In this document: in pieces, positions 44,859-54,703 of the stretch
Position numbering within the stretch: position 1 is the stretch's first letter
Layout of the letters: every line of letters begins with the position of its first letter
Notes under the pieces: model-generated
The model's database searches: none
Told to the model about the DNA's origin: nothing
The model's input: only the letters and a program-made list of their open reading frames with translations
NCBI RefSeq assembly: GCF_900116105.1
Contig: NZ_FPAC01000001.1
Location: 1,912,862 to 1,976,861 of the forward strand
DNA: 64,000 bases
From: Paenibacillus sp. 453mf
Lineage (GTDB): Bacteria; Bacillota; Bacilli; Paenibacillales; Paenibacillaceae
Direction: 5' to 3'
Translations under genes and position numbers: made by a program

Positions 44859-45721
44859 GTTTGGTTCCCTCCGCTTCCCCGATCTGCAAAGATATTAACC
44901 TTCATATCATTCAATACTTCGATCGCCTCTTCTACAGGCAGCTTGGGTAATCGAAATTCCTCTTCGATTACTTGCCTTATCTGTTGCAAGGAACTTAAGA
45001 AATGAACTTCGATTTCTCCACTGCTATATTGAATACTAAATTTATTGTTCACTATAGAGACGCATCTCTTCTGATCCGTTTGATACAATTGACACCTGAA
45101 TATGGATATGAATGGGGCAGCAGACATGTACGATTTTTTTATGACTTTACGAAAATCATTAATCGTTACTGCTTGGTTTGCATTAAAATGCCATGTCTTC
45201 CCATTTTGCTTCCCGTTCGTATAACGAATATATTTGAATTCATTATTATTCAGGTCCACCGGTAATAAGCATACTTCATCCTTACCAAAATGTGCTCCAT
45301 TATCGTGTTTAGACTCAAAACGCACCGGTTTGAAAAAGGGAGCAGCAGCCCCGACATCCACATAATAGCGATGTTCATCAAGATCCACGATAATGCCGAT
45401 GTGCTCTTTTCCAAGCATGATATGGTAACAGCTGAATCCTAACTCTCTTAATAAGGTTAACAAGCTGCTATTTAATGTATAGCATGTACCTCCGAAGTTA
45501 TAGTCCGTATGATTAGTAGTAAACTGCTTTATGTTTGGAATTTCGCTATTCATACTCTTATTTTGATGCAGGGCGAGCAATTTGCTTATATTTTCAAAAG
45601 GAAACGTGTTCAAATGCACCTGACAAATCATTTCTAAAAACTTGTAGGACGGTTTCTGTAACGGAACATTAAGTATGGATAAATAATTGTTTACCTGATC
45701 ACTTAATTTTAATTTTTCCAT
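44855..45721 (-). CDS. Arylamine N-acetyltransferase
   Basis: 288 residues with the full catalytic triad: Cys80 in GGTCYTLN, His107 in KEHIGIIV and Asp122 in YYVDVG. The enzyme moves acetyl from acetyl-CoA to aromatic amines and hydrazines; a related fold closes rifamycin-type rings. AAAGGGGG precedes the ATG. It is the first gene of the run NAT-GNAT-TmrB-DUF402-APH-HAD. Confidence 0.9.
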   Translation of the reverse strand: MEKLKLSDQVNNYLSILNVPLQKPSYKFLEMICQVHLNTFPFENISKLLALHQNKSMNSEIPNIKQFTTNHTDYNFGGTCYTLNSSLLTLLRELGFSCYHIMLGKEHIGIIVDLDEHRYYVDVGAAAPFFKPVRFESKHDNGAHFGKDEVCLLPVDLNNNEFKYIRYTNGKQNGKTWHFNANQAVTINDFRKVIKKSYMSAAPFISIFRCQLYQTDQKRCVSIVNNKFSIQYSSGEIEVHFLSSLQQIRQVIEEEFRLPKLPVEEAIEVLNDMKVNIFADRGSGGNQT

Positions 45722-45816
45722 AAGCCTGCCCCCTTTAGATGAGCTATCGATCCGCTGAAATCTATTAAGTTGCCAGCCAGCTGCTTACAGATCACATACA
45801 GATTCTAGGGGAGTTG

Positions 45817-46398
45817 CTACTGGCTTTCAGAGTCATAACAAGTACTTTCAGCAATATGTATAATGCCACTAATGGTTTCAGCAATTTGATCAGAACGAGT
45901 TATATGATACAAATAATTAGCTTCACCTTCCAAAGGTGCTGCCACATCGGGATTCCTTTCCTCTGCTTGCTGTCTATTTAGCACCTCTGTAAAAGATGCT
46001 GCACTTCTGAATATGGCTGTATTCCGCTGACTATGAGCAACTCTCTCCTCAAGAACATGAGCTGGGAGATCTAAATGAACAATAACACTGATAAATCCCT
46101 CTTGATGAAACCTTGTCAGCAAACTTAATCGACTCTTATAGCTTCGATTCGAATTACATAGAATGAGATGATCGTCTGTCCGTTGAACCGCATAATCTAC
46201 AATGGTTTGAGTGACTGCGAATTTGATATGGTTAGGGCCTTGCTTAGGCAATAAGCTTCTATAATATGTATTGATAAATGCTGCATGATTATCTTGGTCG
46301 ATAACGAGGGATGGATGGAGCTGCTGCTCCAAAGCTGAGGCAAACGTCGTTTTTCCACTATGCGTCTTACCAACGGTGATAATGACTAACCTGTTCAC
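45817..46398 (-). CDS. P-loop AAA-type kinase-like protein
   Basis: About 193 residues. Walker A is GKTHSGKTT near residue 10. A Walker B-like stretch (VIVHLDLPAHVLEERV) and basic residues resemble nucleotide/small-molecule kinases. The GTG at 46398 is preferred because AAGGAGG lies 7 nt upstream, while the ATG two codons earlier is only one base from that site. It lies 95 nt upstream of the arylamine N-acetyltransferase gene and may be part of the same unit. Confidence 0.68.
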   Translation of the reverse strand: MNRLVIITVGKTHSGKTTFASALEQQLHPSLVIDQDNHAAFINTYYRSLLPKQGPNHIKFAVTQTIVDYAVQRTDDHLILCNSNRSYKSRLSLLTRFHQEGFISVIVHLDLPAHVLEERVAHSQRNTAIFRSAASFTEVLNRQQAEERNPDVAAPLEGEANYLYHITRSDQIAETISGIIHIAESTCYDSESQ

Positions 46399-46458
46399 TT
46401 GCATGCCTCCTTCCTAATTTTCCGAACATCTTTCGGCCCGAATTCCCGCATTTGTCAG

Positions 46459-46886
46459 CTACAAATATTTCTTAAATCCTCTACTCACTGACCCATTATA
46501 GCCGCAACGCTCAAAAAAGACATGGGCACGCTCCCTCTTTGAGCTGCTTAGAAGCATCAACTTGTGGCAATGAATCGTTCTACAGTACTCTTCTGCATAG
46601 TGCAACAGCTGTTGTCCTATTTTTCGACTGCGATGATTCTCATGAACAACGATATTTTCAATTAATCCGTAGGTCTTGAACCGTGTAATGCTTGCAAGCA
46701 AATATTTAAAGTTAAAGTCCCTACTATAGCCCCTTTTTCCTCATAAACAAGTAAAAAGTTCATAGGATCTTGTCTAATTCTATCAATTTGCTCTTCAACA
46801 ACATTCATTTTCCTGCTGTTTGGAACAAGCATTCTATATAGCTCATACAGTTGATCCCTATCCTCTCGTCTAGCTTCAAGTATCAT
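46459..46886 (-). pseudogene. GNAT acetyltransferase split by a frameshift
   Basis: Two overlapping frames together make one GNAT protein of about 142 residues. The first (46886-46662) gives the N-terminus through GTLTLNICLQALHGSRP; the second resumes at YGLIENIVVHENHRSRKIG, the acetyl-CoA motif, and runs to FFERCGYN. Adding one base near 46661 restores the frame. The product as it stands would lack the cofactor site. Confidence 0.78.
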
Positions 46887-47045
46887 ACTGAATCAACCCT
46901 TCATATTGTTATATGTGATTCGGCTCATCAAGGCCAGAAGTATCATATCCATTTTATTACAGAACAGCTTTACATTTAAAGCTCTAATATGGTCTAGTAT
47001 TCTATGTCATAATTAGCGCATGAGTGATAGATTACAAACAATCAA

Positions 47046-47076
47046 AAGAACGACTTAGCATCGCTAAATCGCTCTT
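47046..47076 (-). terminator. Terminator of the two-component/lipoprotein unit
   Basis: In the minus direction AGAGCGATTTAGC pairs with GCTAAGTCGTTCT (wobbles included) and is followed by TTTGATTG. It lies about 20 nt past the lipoprotein stop. Confidence 0.65.
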
Positions 47077-47094
47077 GTAGTAGCTATGGTGTTG

Positions 47095-48240
47095 TTATTC
47101 TGATCCGTCCTGATCATCAGACAGTAATTCCGCCCATTCCAGCAGCTGATCAAGTTCGGTTTGAGCGCCCTGCTGATCGGCCATTAGACTGTATCTGAGA
47201 CCTTCCTCATCCCAGCTGATGATATTGATCTCTTTCATATAATCCCCTTTTTGACCTCTTACCGTGACCTTCTCTCCAAATCCGCCATCCTGAACATCAT
47301 CTCCAGGAGATTTGAAAATAGACAGACTAAGCGGCGTCTTGCCTTGTACCAAGTAATTGATTGTGACTTCATTTCGATTCAGCTCTCCGCTTGCTTCATA
47401 CATTTCTACGGATATTTGGTCAAAGCCTTCTGATGGCAATTGCAAGAAAGATTGACCTAGAGCCTCCTCTGCCTCTTCCACCGTTACCGGTTGCGGTCCC
47501 ATATCGTCTAAGGCGATGATTTCGGCGTCCTCTGGAATATTCAGCTGAAATGTTTCTGGTGTAAATTCCGGTGACTTGTCCAGCAGAGTATAAGCGAATT
47601 CTGTCGTGATATCACCTGAGGTGACCTTGGATTTCACAACCATCCAATCTTTTGCATTCACCCAGTATTCCTGTGAACCGATCAAGGTGTTTTCATCCTT
47701 TTCTAATGGCGTCGCCTTAATATGATACACATCATTTTCGAGCCACTTCTCTTTGCCTACGGTTTCAATGGCATGTGTGCTCCGCATACGTTCGAGCTGG
47801 CCAAGCATTTTATCCTTTGGAGAGCTCTGCATCGCTTCGTTCTCAATAGATTTCATGGTGTAGGCTGTATTTTGGGCTTCCTCATACACGATAACTTGCT
47901 GTCCATCATTGACCGAGATGCTCTTGCCCGTATCCGGTGTAACGATCTCATTGCGGTTGTTGCCATTCTCTGCGTTATACCACTCTTTGATGGACATGCT
48001 CTCTGTTTCCTGTTCCCCATCAAAAAGACTCATCTCTCCTTCGGCATAATAAGACACGGGCTTATTGCTTTCTTGGATCGCTTTTTCCACCATTTCTTCA
48101 CCCGTATATGCTAGTGCTTCTCCAGACTGACAGCCTGTTAAAAGCATCCCTGTAAGTAATACGGTTCCGAGTATCCCCATCGTTCCCATCGTCTGTTTCC
48201 CTTTACGTGTGTTCACCGTCGAATTCTTGATATATCTCAT
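47095..48240 (-). CDS. LolA/RseB-like lipoprotein of a two-component locus
   Basis: About 381 residues with a lipoprotein signal ending in LLTGC (Cys near residue 37). The body has the beta-rich look of LolA/outer-membrane-sorting-like proteins found in Gram-positives (KWLENDVYHIKATP, YWVNAKDWMVVKS). It may sense or protect the envelope. Its ATG shares one base with the stop of the histidine kinase gene, so the three genes are translationally coupled. Confidence 0.75.
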   Translation of the reverse strand: MRYIKNSTVNTRKGKQTMGTMGILGTVLLTGMLLTGCQSGEALAYTGEEMVEKAIQESNKPVSYYAEGEMSLFDGEQETESMSIKEWYNAENGNNRNEIVTPDTGKSISVNDGQQVIVYEEAQNTAYTMKSIENEAMQSSPKDKMLGQLERMRSTHAIETVGKEKWLENDVYHIKATPLEKDENTLIGSQEYWVNAKDWMVVKSKVTSGDITTEFAYTLLDKSPEFTPETFQLNIPEDAEIIALDDMGPQPVTVEEAEEALGQSFLQLPSEGFDQISVEMYEASGELNRNEVTINYLVQGKTPLSLSIFKSPGDDVQDGGFGEKVTVRGQKGDYMKEINIISWDEEGLRYSLMADQQGAQTELDQLLEWAELLSDDQDGSE

Positions 48241-49724
48241 CAATCTCTCATCTCCTTATTGTTAAGAGGCAACCCGCATACAACCAGTGTTCCATACGGC
48301 TCCTCTGACAAAAGTTTGATCGTTCCTTGGTGCTGTTCAATAACTTTCTTCGCAATTGTTAAACCGAGACCAAAACTGCCTGAACCCGCTTGATTTCTGG
48401 AGCTCTCTCTTTGATAGAACGGCTCAAACAGCCTGTCCTGAATTTCAAAGGGGATCGACTCACCTTCGTTCTGAATAAGCAGCCATATGTTCTTAACTCG
48501 ATCATCTAATAGTTGTTCAACTCTAGTTCTAAATGGCGGATTTATCCATTCCGGTACGCTGGAATCAGACGATAACGCTGCAAGATATAGCTTGCTTCCT
48601 GGCGGTGAATACTTGATCGCATTCGCGATCAGGTTATCCATCATCCGCAGGATCAGCTGAGGATCGAGTTCAACATTTCCACTCACTGAAATGGATGTTT
48701 CCAAATCGATGTTTTTTGTCGATGCCAATGGTTCATAACCGGCAAACAGCATTTCCATGAACTCCTCACTATCGACGAGAGCACGCTCTTTATTCAGTAT
48801 TTTGGATTCAAGCGATGCATACAGGTTCAGATCATCCAGCATATGTCTCATGCGATCCACCTGACCCATCATGAACGCAAGATACTCCTGTCGTTCTTCT
48901 CTTGTTAGTCCATTCGTATCGAGCTCCTCGGCATATGCGCGAATGGAGGTGAGCGGTGTTTTTAGATCATGGGATAGAGCGGCAGTCATGAACGCTTTCT
49001 CTTCTTGCTGCTGTGAAAGCTTCTTACGAGAGGCTTCGATAGTTAGTCTCATGTCCTCAAAGTGGGTCATAAGCTCTCTCATCTCCCCGCCGCCTCGGTA
49101 CATAGATGGAGGCACAGGTTCATTAGCAGCAAAGGAGCTCATCTGCTTCGTGAGTATACGCATGGGAAGAATCAGCTTGCGCCGGGTGAGGAGCAGAACA
49201 ATAATAAATAAAACGGCTATAAATATGCCGAGGATTCCTGCGACCCATACCGTACGGCTTCGTATATCCTCTCTCCACTCCTGTCGAGCTAATGTAATCT
49301 GGTAGATTCCAGCCAGGCTGCCGTTCTCAAACACCGGTTTTTTCAATACATAGCTGCGGGGATTGATCTGCATTTCATACAAATTGCTATACAATCTTTC
49401 ACTTGCTTGCACAAACCCTGTATATTCACCGTCTTCCATTGAAGAATAGATCGGCACACCATAGGGGTTAAACAGTTCAATCTTTAATGCGTCATTCGTG
49501 AGCAAATCAAGCTCTTGTTCATCCCATACCGTTCTCAAGCGAAAAAGCGCCGGGTTCTGCAAATAGGACTCCGCTGTGGATATCTCCGATGAAGCAGCCA
49601 TATAATCAGTAAAAGAACGCTGCTCATCCAATTTACCAATCAGCTGAAACAGGACGATTCCAGCTGCGAGGGGAAGCAGCATAAGAATTAGAAAGGCAAT
49701 CAGTAGCCATGTTCTCAGCTTCAT
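48240..49724 (-). CDS. Sensor histidine kinase
   Basis: 494 residues. Membrane segments at about 6-28 and 160-181 enclose an extracellular sensor of about 130 residues. A HAMP-like linker is followed by the H-box with His252 (ALSHDLKTPLTS), the N-box (DNLIANAIKYSP) and G-boxes (FGLGLTIAKKVIEQH). It overlaps the response regulator gene by four bases (ATGA). The signal is unknown; the co-transcribed lipoprotein may take part. Confidence 0.92.
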   Translation of the reverse strand: MKLRTWLLIAFLILMLLPLAAGIVLFQLIGKLDEQRSFTDYMAASSEISTAESYLQNPALFRLRTVWDEQELDLLTNDALKIELFNPYGVPIYSSMEDGEYTGFVQASERLYSNLYEMQINPRSYVLKKPVFENGSLAGIYQITLARQEWREDIRSRTVWVAGILGIFIAVLFIIVLLLTRRKLILPMRILTKQMSSFAANEPVPPSMYRGGGEMRELMTHFEDMRLTIEASRKKLSQQQEEKAFMTAALSHDLKTPLTSIRAYAEELDTNGLTREERQEYLAFMMGQVDRMRHMLDDLNLYASLESKILNKERALVDSEEFMEMLFAGYEPLASTKNIDLETSISVSGNVELDPQLILRMMDNLIANAIKYSPPGSKLYLAALSSDSSVPEWINPPFRTRVEQLLDDRVKNIWLLIQNEGESIPFEIQDRLFEPFYQRESSRNQAGSGSFGLGLTIAKKVIEQHQGTIKLLSEEPYGTLVVCGLPLNNKEMRD

Positions 49725-50458
49725 TGGGGCTCACCGATAAAGCGATATCCGCTGCCCCATACGGTCTGAATATATTTGGGATTTCGGATATTATCCTTCA
49801 GCTTCATTCTCAGGCCTTTAATATGCACGGTTACCGTATTTCCGCCGTCTATCGCCTCCTGCTGCCATACATGTTCATACAGCTCACTTTTGCTGAATTG
49901 CCGTCCAGGATGCGAAGCGAGCAGCATGAGCAGCAACCATTCCTTGCTCGTGAGAGCGATAGGCTCATTTTCATACATAGCCTGTTTCAGCACGGGATCA
50001 ATGGTTAGACCGCCATAATAGGTTAGAATATGTGATTTCTCCTCGGCACCCTTTTGATATTTACGGAATTTTCGCAAGTGAACATCCACTCGCAAAGAGA
50101 GTTCAGTCAAGCTGAAGGGCTTCGTAATATAATCGTCTGCACCGAGGCCAAATGCCCGGACTTTGCTCTCATCTTCGCTCCTCGCACTCATAATCAGAAG
50201 AGGAACCTCGCTCTTGAGCCGAATATTTTTGCATAGGGTAAATCCGTCCATTTCAGGCAGCATCAGATCCACCAGGACCAGATCATATTCCCCGCTGCAA
50301 AAGTCCTCCCAGCATTCCAGACCTGTGGTTGCCCAGGATACTGCATAATTCTCCCGCCGCAAATGATCTCTCACAATCCTTCCAATCCCGGGATCATCCT
50401 CTACCAGCAGCAGATTGCCTTTAGTTTCAAGATATCCATCGTTGTTTGTCTTCTCCAT
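49721..50458 (-). CDS. OmpR-family response regulator
   Basis: About 245 residues from the ATG at 50458 (GGGGAGGA upstream). Receiver domain at 14-125 with Asp21/Asp22, phospho-acceptor Asp64 (VLVDLMLP) and a conserved Lys (DDYITKPFS). A winged-helix DNA-binding domain follows at about 150-243 (YIQTVWGSGYRF). It is the first gene of regulator-kinase-lipoprotein. Confidence 0.92.
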   Translation of the reverse strand: MEKTNNDGYLETKGNLLLVEDDPGIGRIVRDHLRRENYAVSWATTGLECWEDFCSGEYDLVLVDLMLPEMDGFTLCKNIRLKSEVPLLIMSARSEDESKVRAFGLGADDYITKPFSLTELSLRVDVHLRKFRKYQKGAEEKSHILTYYGGLTIDPVLKQAMYENEPIALTSKEWLLLMLLASHPGRQFSKSELYEHVWQQEAIDGGNTVTVHIKGLRMKLKDNIRNPKYIQTVWGSGYRFIGEPQ

Positions 50459-50558
50459 GCTGTATCCTCCCCTTGACATTCATTCTAAGTTGTCTGCCTT
50501 CAGACTTTGAAAAGTTAATAAATTCTTTATAAATTGAATCAATTCGTGTAAAAAAGTA

Positions 50559-50587
50559 AAAGGAGAGATAGATGCTATCCCTCCTTT
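50559..50587. terminator. Hairpin between the response regulator and NucB-like genes
   Basis: AAAGGAG-A-GATAG (50559-50571) pairs with CTATC-C-CTCCTTT (50575-50587), one mismatch, with a 3-nt loop. It lies about 45 nt past the NucB-like stop codon in the minus direction and probably ends that transcript. Confidence 0.55.
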
Positions 50588-50632
50588 CTTTATTCATATA
50601 TTTTGTTTACCTAATAGCATATCGGGTTTGCT

Positions 50633-51070
50633 TCAATTAAAAATGAATTCAACTCTTGTACCGTCCGGGTATTCTTCTAACTGGTTACCAACCCAACTGC
50701 CCGCTCCCCGATTGTCAGACGGATCTATGTATTCAATGCTGGCTCCATCCCCGCCTTCCACACACATGGCCATGGGCCACTCATCACGATCATAGCCACT
50801 CTTCGTCGGGATCCCTTTTAATGACTCTTGTCTGTTCTCATCTGCCCCGCTGCGATCGATTGTACATGTATTAGACAACCCTTCTTCTATTGCGGCTTGG
50901 ATATGCTCTGCTGTCTCGGGATATTTGTTTACAGGAAAGACTAACTGAACAATATCTTCTTCATTGGAAGCTGAATGTGGTAATGAATCTTCTCCAAGGT
51001 ACTGTAATGCGCCTGCTAAAATAACCAGCCCGATGATGACTGAAATCGCTGATTGAATAAACTTCTTCAA
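50633..51070 (-). CDS. Secreted DNase, NucA/NucB family
   Basis: 145 residues with an N-terminal signal or anchor (about 5-25) and the NucA/NucB domain (about 65-145). The active-site region [16 protein letters not shown] and the following [16 protein letters not shown] are conserved. Family members are extracellular or sporulation-linked DNases; B. subtilis NucB degrades DNA in biofilms. No inhibitor gene is adjacent. The next upstream gene fragment is a DUF6508-like remnant. Confidence 0.88.
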   Translation of the reverse strand: MKKFIQSAISVIIGLVILAGALQYLGEDSLPHSASNEEDIVQLVFPVNKYPETAEHIQAAIEEGLSNTCTIDRSGADENRQESLKGIPTKSGYDRDEWPMAMCVEGGDGASIEYIDPSDNRGAGSWVGNQLEEYPDGTRVEFIFN

Positions 51071-51171
51071 AGCTCTGCTTCCCCCTAAGTATAATCTGGA
51101 TGCAATTGTCTTGTTGGATGAGGAGTGTCATAAGCAATTCACTCTTTTTCCATATCCATATGACTGTTTCA

Positions 51172-51396
51172 TCATATATCAAAAAAGTAATTCTTTCCAT
51201 CTCTCGATGCTAACTGTGTTATATGTCCCTTTAAAATGGCATGTATAAACAACCCTTCATTAAATTGATCACCACGGATGTAGCTGGTCATTAATTTTCC
51301 AAGGGCTTCCAAGTCTAATTTCATGATATGGTCTTGAATATCGTGTTCCACATTTCTATAGATCTCATGTTCACTAATCCACGTTCTTTGCTCGTT
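51172..51396 (-). pseudogene. DUF6508-like protein gene, C-terminal fragment
   Basis: This frame has no start codon but reads as protein for 74 codons: EQRTWISEHEIYRNVEHDI, then LEALGKLMTSYIRGDQF and NEGLFIHAILKGHITQL. The later part matches my memory of DUF6508 (tyr-x-x-RGERF-x-x-G). Plausible N-terminal sequence lies in another frame up to about 51460 (DYIPTKRVEYDQ, then MPYDAV), so a frameshift near 51400 is likely. Family call is from memory. Confidence 0.45.
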
Positions 51397-51509
51397 ATTA
51401 CGGCATCATAAGGCATTGATCATATTCAACTCGCTTTGTTGGGATGTAGTCCCACACATTACTTCAGTACAATGGTTTTACAATCCAAAACTATTACTTA
51501 ACACTATTA

Positions 51510-51995
51510 TTATAGCTCGATCAATTCATTTATTTTCGTTGAGAAGCTGCCCCAATCCCCAGAGTACCCTATATGCATACCCCATCCGACTGACCTAAGA
51601 TTGTTTCTGAGTTCTACAAGTTCATTCATTTCACTGTTCGTTAATTCTGTATTCGGATATCCGGAATAAGTCGGAAACCGTGAAAAATAACGAGACAAGT
51701 TCCATAAATCTTCTTCTTGCTCTTTGGAGATCAAGGCCATTTCCTTTCCCGTGTCCATCAACGTATTAATTTCCTCATTTATATCCTCTATCTTTTCAAT
51801 CACGGTGTCGGCTTCTGTCCAATCATTCTCTATTTGATAACCGATGGTACCCTCTAACTGAATCAATTCGTACTGAAGATTGAAAGACATGCCGGAATAG
51901 ACATCCTCCAAATGATCAGCCCTTGAATAAACATAGGCAATTAAACCTAGATTTAGTAAAACAGAAATGACGATAACAAGGTTTTTGATTTTCAT
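51510..51995 (-). CDS. Membrane-anchored hypothetical protein
   Basis: About 161 residues from the ATG at 51995 (AAAGGAT upstream). One N-terminal membrane segment (about 4-22) is followed by an outside helical domain rich in acidic residues (VIEKIEDINEEINTLMDTG) and a C-terminal part with aromatic residues. No family recognised. It resembles in style the anchored protein at 55163, though the sequences differ. Confidence 0.55.
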   Translation of the reverse strand: MKIKNLVIVISVLLNLGLIAYVYSRADHLEDVYSGMSFNLQYELIQLEGTIGYQIENDWTEADTVIEKIEDINEEINTLMDTGKEMALISKEQEEDLWNLSRYFSRFPTYSGYPNTELTNSEMNELVELRNNLRSVGWGMHIGYSGDWGSFSTKINELIEL

Positions 51996-52027
51996 GTTTA
52001 TCCTTTCTTTTTCCGTATTACTAAATT

Positions 52028-52262
52028 TCAAATGAGCTCTTTATGCAAATGTATCGTTATCAAATTCTCTTTTCCAGAATTCATCAATTTAATATCGAAC
52101 GGTTCGAACCCTTGCTTGGTATAAAAGGCTAACCCTCTCGAGTTGGTGCTGTGATATGCTTTATCGTATCCTATTATATCCCTGATGAATAGCGATACCA
52201 GCCACCCTAAAGTTAAATTTGAAGTTGTTTTGTTCAAATGAGATCCTATGTAACCTCTTTTC
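52028..52262 (-). pseudogene. GNAT acetyltransferase, C-terminal fragment
   Basis: RGYIGSHL near the upstream end looks like the acetyl-CoA loop, and STNSRGLAFYTKQGFEPFDI is the typical final motif. The N-terminal strands are missing, and a TAA lies just upstream in frame. No ribosome site leads into it. Confidence 0.55.
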
Positions 52263-52310
52263 TTTTATGTATATCTAACGATTTGTGACTAGACAATGGA
52301 AAGTGTATAA

Positions 52311-52586
52311 TCATTTTTTAATCTGACTTAAAATCTCTCTCATCGTTTCTTCCGGTTCTCGATTTTCCGTATATACGATTTGCTTGGCTAGCTTGTAATT
52401 CGATTCATGGCATACAAAATGGCGGTTAAAATCCAAACCCGAACGTTCGTACAAAATTTGTGCAGACTTCTCTCGATCCTGCGAAGGAATTAACAATAAT
52501 ACATAAGGTTCTTTTAGCAATACTTTCTCGACTTTCTCAAATAACACGGGATCTTCATAAACGGAATGACCTGCCTCCTCTATTGA
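52311..52586 (-). pseudogene. P-loop kinase-like protein, C-terminal fragment
   Basis: The frame reads EEAGHSVYEDPVLFEKVEKV, then PYVLLLIPSQDREKSAQIL, like the lid and core of small AAA-type kinases, and ends in an intact C-terminus. The Walker A half is absent; TAG (52587-52589) precedes the fragment. Confidence 0.5.
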
Positions 52587-52621
52587 CTAATACGAAATTC
52601 GTGCAGCTATACTGCAAAATT

Positions 52622-52671
52622 CATGACGACCAACCTTAGATATTTCTTATCTAAAGCTGGTGTCATGATCT
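52622..52671 (-). terminator. Hairpin past the MBL-fold gene
   Basis: Long imperfect inverted repeat (CATGAC..AGATA with TATCT..GTCATG) ending in AATTTTG in the minus direction. It begins four bases after the MBL stop codon. Confidence 0.5.
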
Positions 52672-52675
52672 TTAT

Positions 52676-53524
52676 TTATTTTGACTTTAATATTTGATCA
52701 TTAACAAAGGCCTTTAAGAAGAACAGCTCGTCACCCTGAGGGCTCCTATGATTATTTTGCTCAAAACACTCTATAGCTTTATCCAATGATGTGGATTTGA
52801 CAGCTTTATTGCACAACATTAGTTCATTCCAAAAACTGTTCATCTCTTCAAGATCACAAATGGATTCATGACCAAGTAGAAAATGATTCGCGTCGTATTT
52901 TTGAATATCCTCCATCATGGGTAGCAAATGTGATGCTTTGTAATGAAATATGGAATCCGTAGTCGTCCCATATACACAATCACCGAGAAAAATTACTTTT
53001 TCATCTGGGATATAAACGATTGTGGAATCATCCGTGTGAGTACTCCTGATTCGTTCCAATACACAAACCTTATTTCCCAAATCAATATGGAGAGACTGTT
53101 CAAACACCAAATCTGGAGTGCCTAATTTAAATTGTTCTCTTTCCGGTATTTCTAATTGAATAATCTCCATACAATGCGATGTCATATTATTAGATTCTAC
53201 ATACTCTCGAAGAGAGCGATCATCGTATGAGTACCTTCGCCAAACCTCCATTTTTTGATGGGTTAAGCTATTCACAATAATCGACGCATTAAATTCATTC
53301 ATGCCTAAGAAATGATCCCAGTGGGCATGAGTGATCACCAAGTATTTAATAGGTGGTACATTTAAACGTTCGATTTCCTTCAAAAATTCTCTAGCATGTA
53401 AAGCAGAATTCCCACCATCGATAACTAGGCTGTATTTTTCTCCACAAACTAACCTCAATGTTGGTCTTTCTTTATCATTTTGATTAGATAGGTAATAGAT
53501 CGATTCGTTCAATTTATTTAGCAT
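52676..53524 (-). CDS. MBL-fold metallo-hydrolase
   Basis: 282 residues. The zinc motif HAHWDH is at 66-71, and later ligands are visible in HTDDSTIVYIP, FLGDCVYG (Asp) and FLLGHES (His). This is a broad family (lactonases, hydrolases); the substrate is unknown. GAGGAGAATTGAC precedes the ATG. Confidence 0.85.
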   Translation of the reverse strand: MLNKLNESIYYLSNQNDKERPTLRLVCGEKYSLVIDGGNSALHAREFLKEIERLNVPPIKYLVITHAHWDHFLGMNEFNASIIVNSLTHQKMEVWRRYSYDDRSLREYVESNNMTSHCMEIIQLEIPEREQFKLGTPDLVFEQSLHIDLGNKVCVLERIRSTHTDDSTIVYIPDEKVIFLGDCVYGTTTDSIFHYKASHLLPMMEDIQKYDANHFLLGHESICDLEEMNSFWNELMLCNKAVKSTSLDKAIECFEQNNHRSPQGDELFFLKAFVNDQILKSK

Positions 53525-53631
53525 GTCAATTCTCCTCTTCGGATTGATTTCAGATTAAATAAGAGAAAATCTGCATGCTAAATACTCACATCTAGATTTT
53601 CTCATCTTATTTGTTTACCAATGGAAACACC

Positions 53632-54580
53632 TCACTTTTCATATTCAAATTCCGCTAATTTGTCGCTTGATTTTGTATTACAATCCCTTGGACTTCGCAC
53701 CAATTCCGTAAGACCCATCAACCAAATATCTCTGGTGGCTACAAATATAGGTACGGCTCTGATCTCAGTACTCGACGGGGGCTTGATCTTTTGGTAGGAA
53801 TGTATAAATAATGTCCAATTCTTGTTCTCGAAAGCATCCTTGTCTTTAAACATCACTTTATTCCAAAGATAAACCGAAACGTCATACGATCTGTATCCAT
53901 ATCCGCAGCAATCGAAGTCGAACTGTGTTAGCGTATTCTCATGAAAATGTACATTTCCTCCGTGGAGATCGCCATGACATATCCCCCATTCAATATCATT
54001 TGATATTTCTTCAATACGACTTCGAAGTTCTACTATTAACGCTTCCAAATAATTGAAGTCCTCAGGTCTATGCGATAGAAACGGACGAATATTCTGCAAC
54101 GGTTCATTCAATAGATGATTCAGATCGATCTCAAATCTGGCATGTTCACTTCTAAAATGATCCATCACGAGATGCATTCGAGCAACCTCTTCACCGAATA
54201 TTTCACTTTTATCCTCTTCTTCAGAATACTCACCGTCAGCGTATGTAAATAACACCATGTGACGTAAGCCTTCGGGCGCCTGCAGGTCATAAAGATAATC
54301 ACTATCTTTTGTTGGTACCGGGGAAGAAACAGAAATCCCCTTAAATTTCAAATCATTCAGAAGCTCCAGCTCAAACAAAATATCTGCTTTGGTACGCCAA
54401 TGCGCTTTATAAATCCGTAGAACATATTGTATTGAGGAAGTTTTCACGACATATGTATCATTTAATCCATTTACAAGAAAACGGCACTCCTTCACTTCTC
54501 CAATCGAATACAACTCACTCACCAGCTCTAAGTAACGAACTTGAGGATATAACTGAGTGGTTATAAGTTACTTTCATCAT
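53632..54580 (-). pseudogene. APH/homoserine-kinase-type phosphotransferase, frameshifted near the N-terminus
   Basis: The open frame (53632-54522) encodes a good phosphotransferase core: GLNDTYVVKTS, ICHGDLHGGNVHF (catalytic loop) and FDFDCCGYGYRSYD (metal site). Its nominal GTG start has no ribosome site. In another frame an ATG at 54580 with GGAGGA upstream begins MKVTYNHSVISSSSLLRA, which fits the missing N-terminus and meets the core if one G is removed near 54530. The gene is therefore probably broken, unless initiation occurs internally. Confidence 0.68.
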
Positions 54581-54703
54581 ATCTCTTATGTTCCTCCGTC
54601 TCATCGATACATTATGTATTACTCTCTGATTCGAAAGAATCATATCATACATTTACTGGTAATGTTTGATTATAACCAAACTTTTGTTCCTAGCTAATCA
54701 ATT

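Noticed and set aside
42202-46398. An antibiotic-resistance integron or transposon
   Set aside because: No transposase, integrase or attachment repeats were seen; the gene run has no visible mobile ends.
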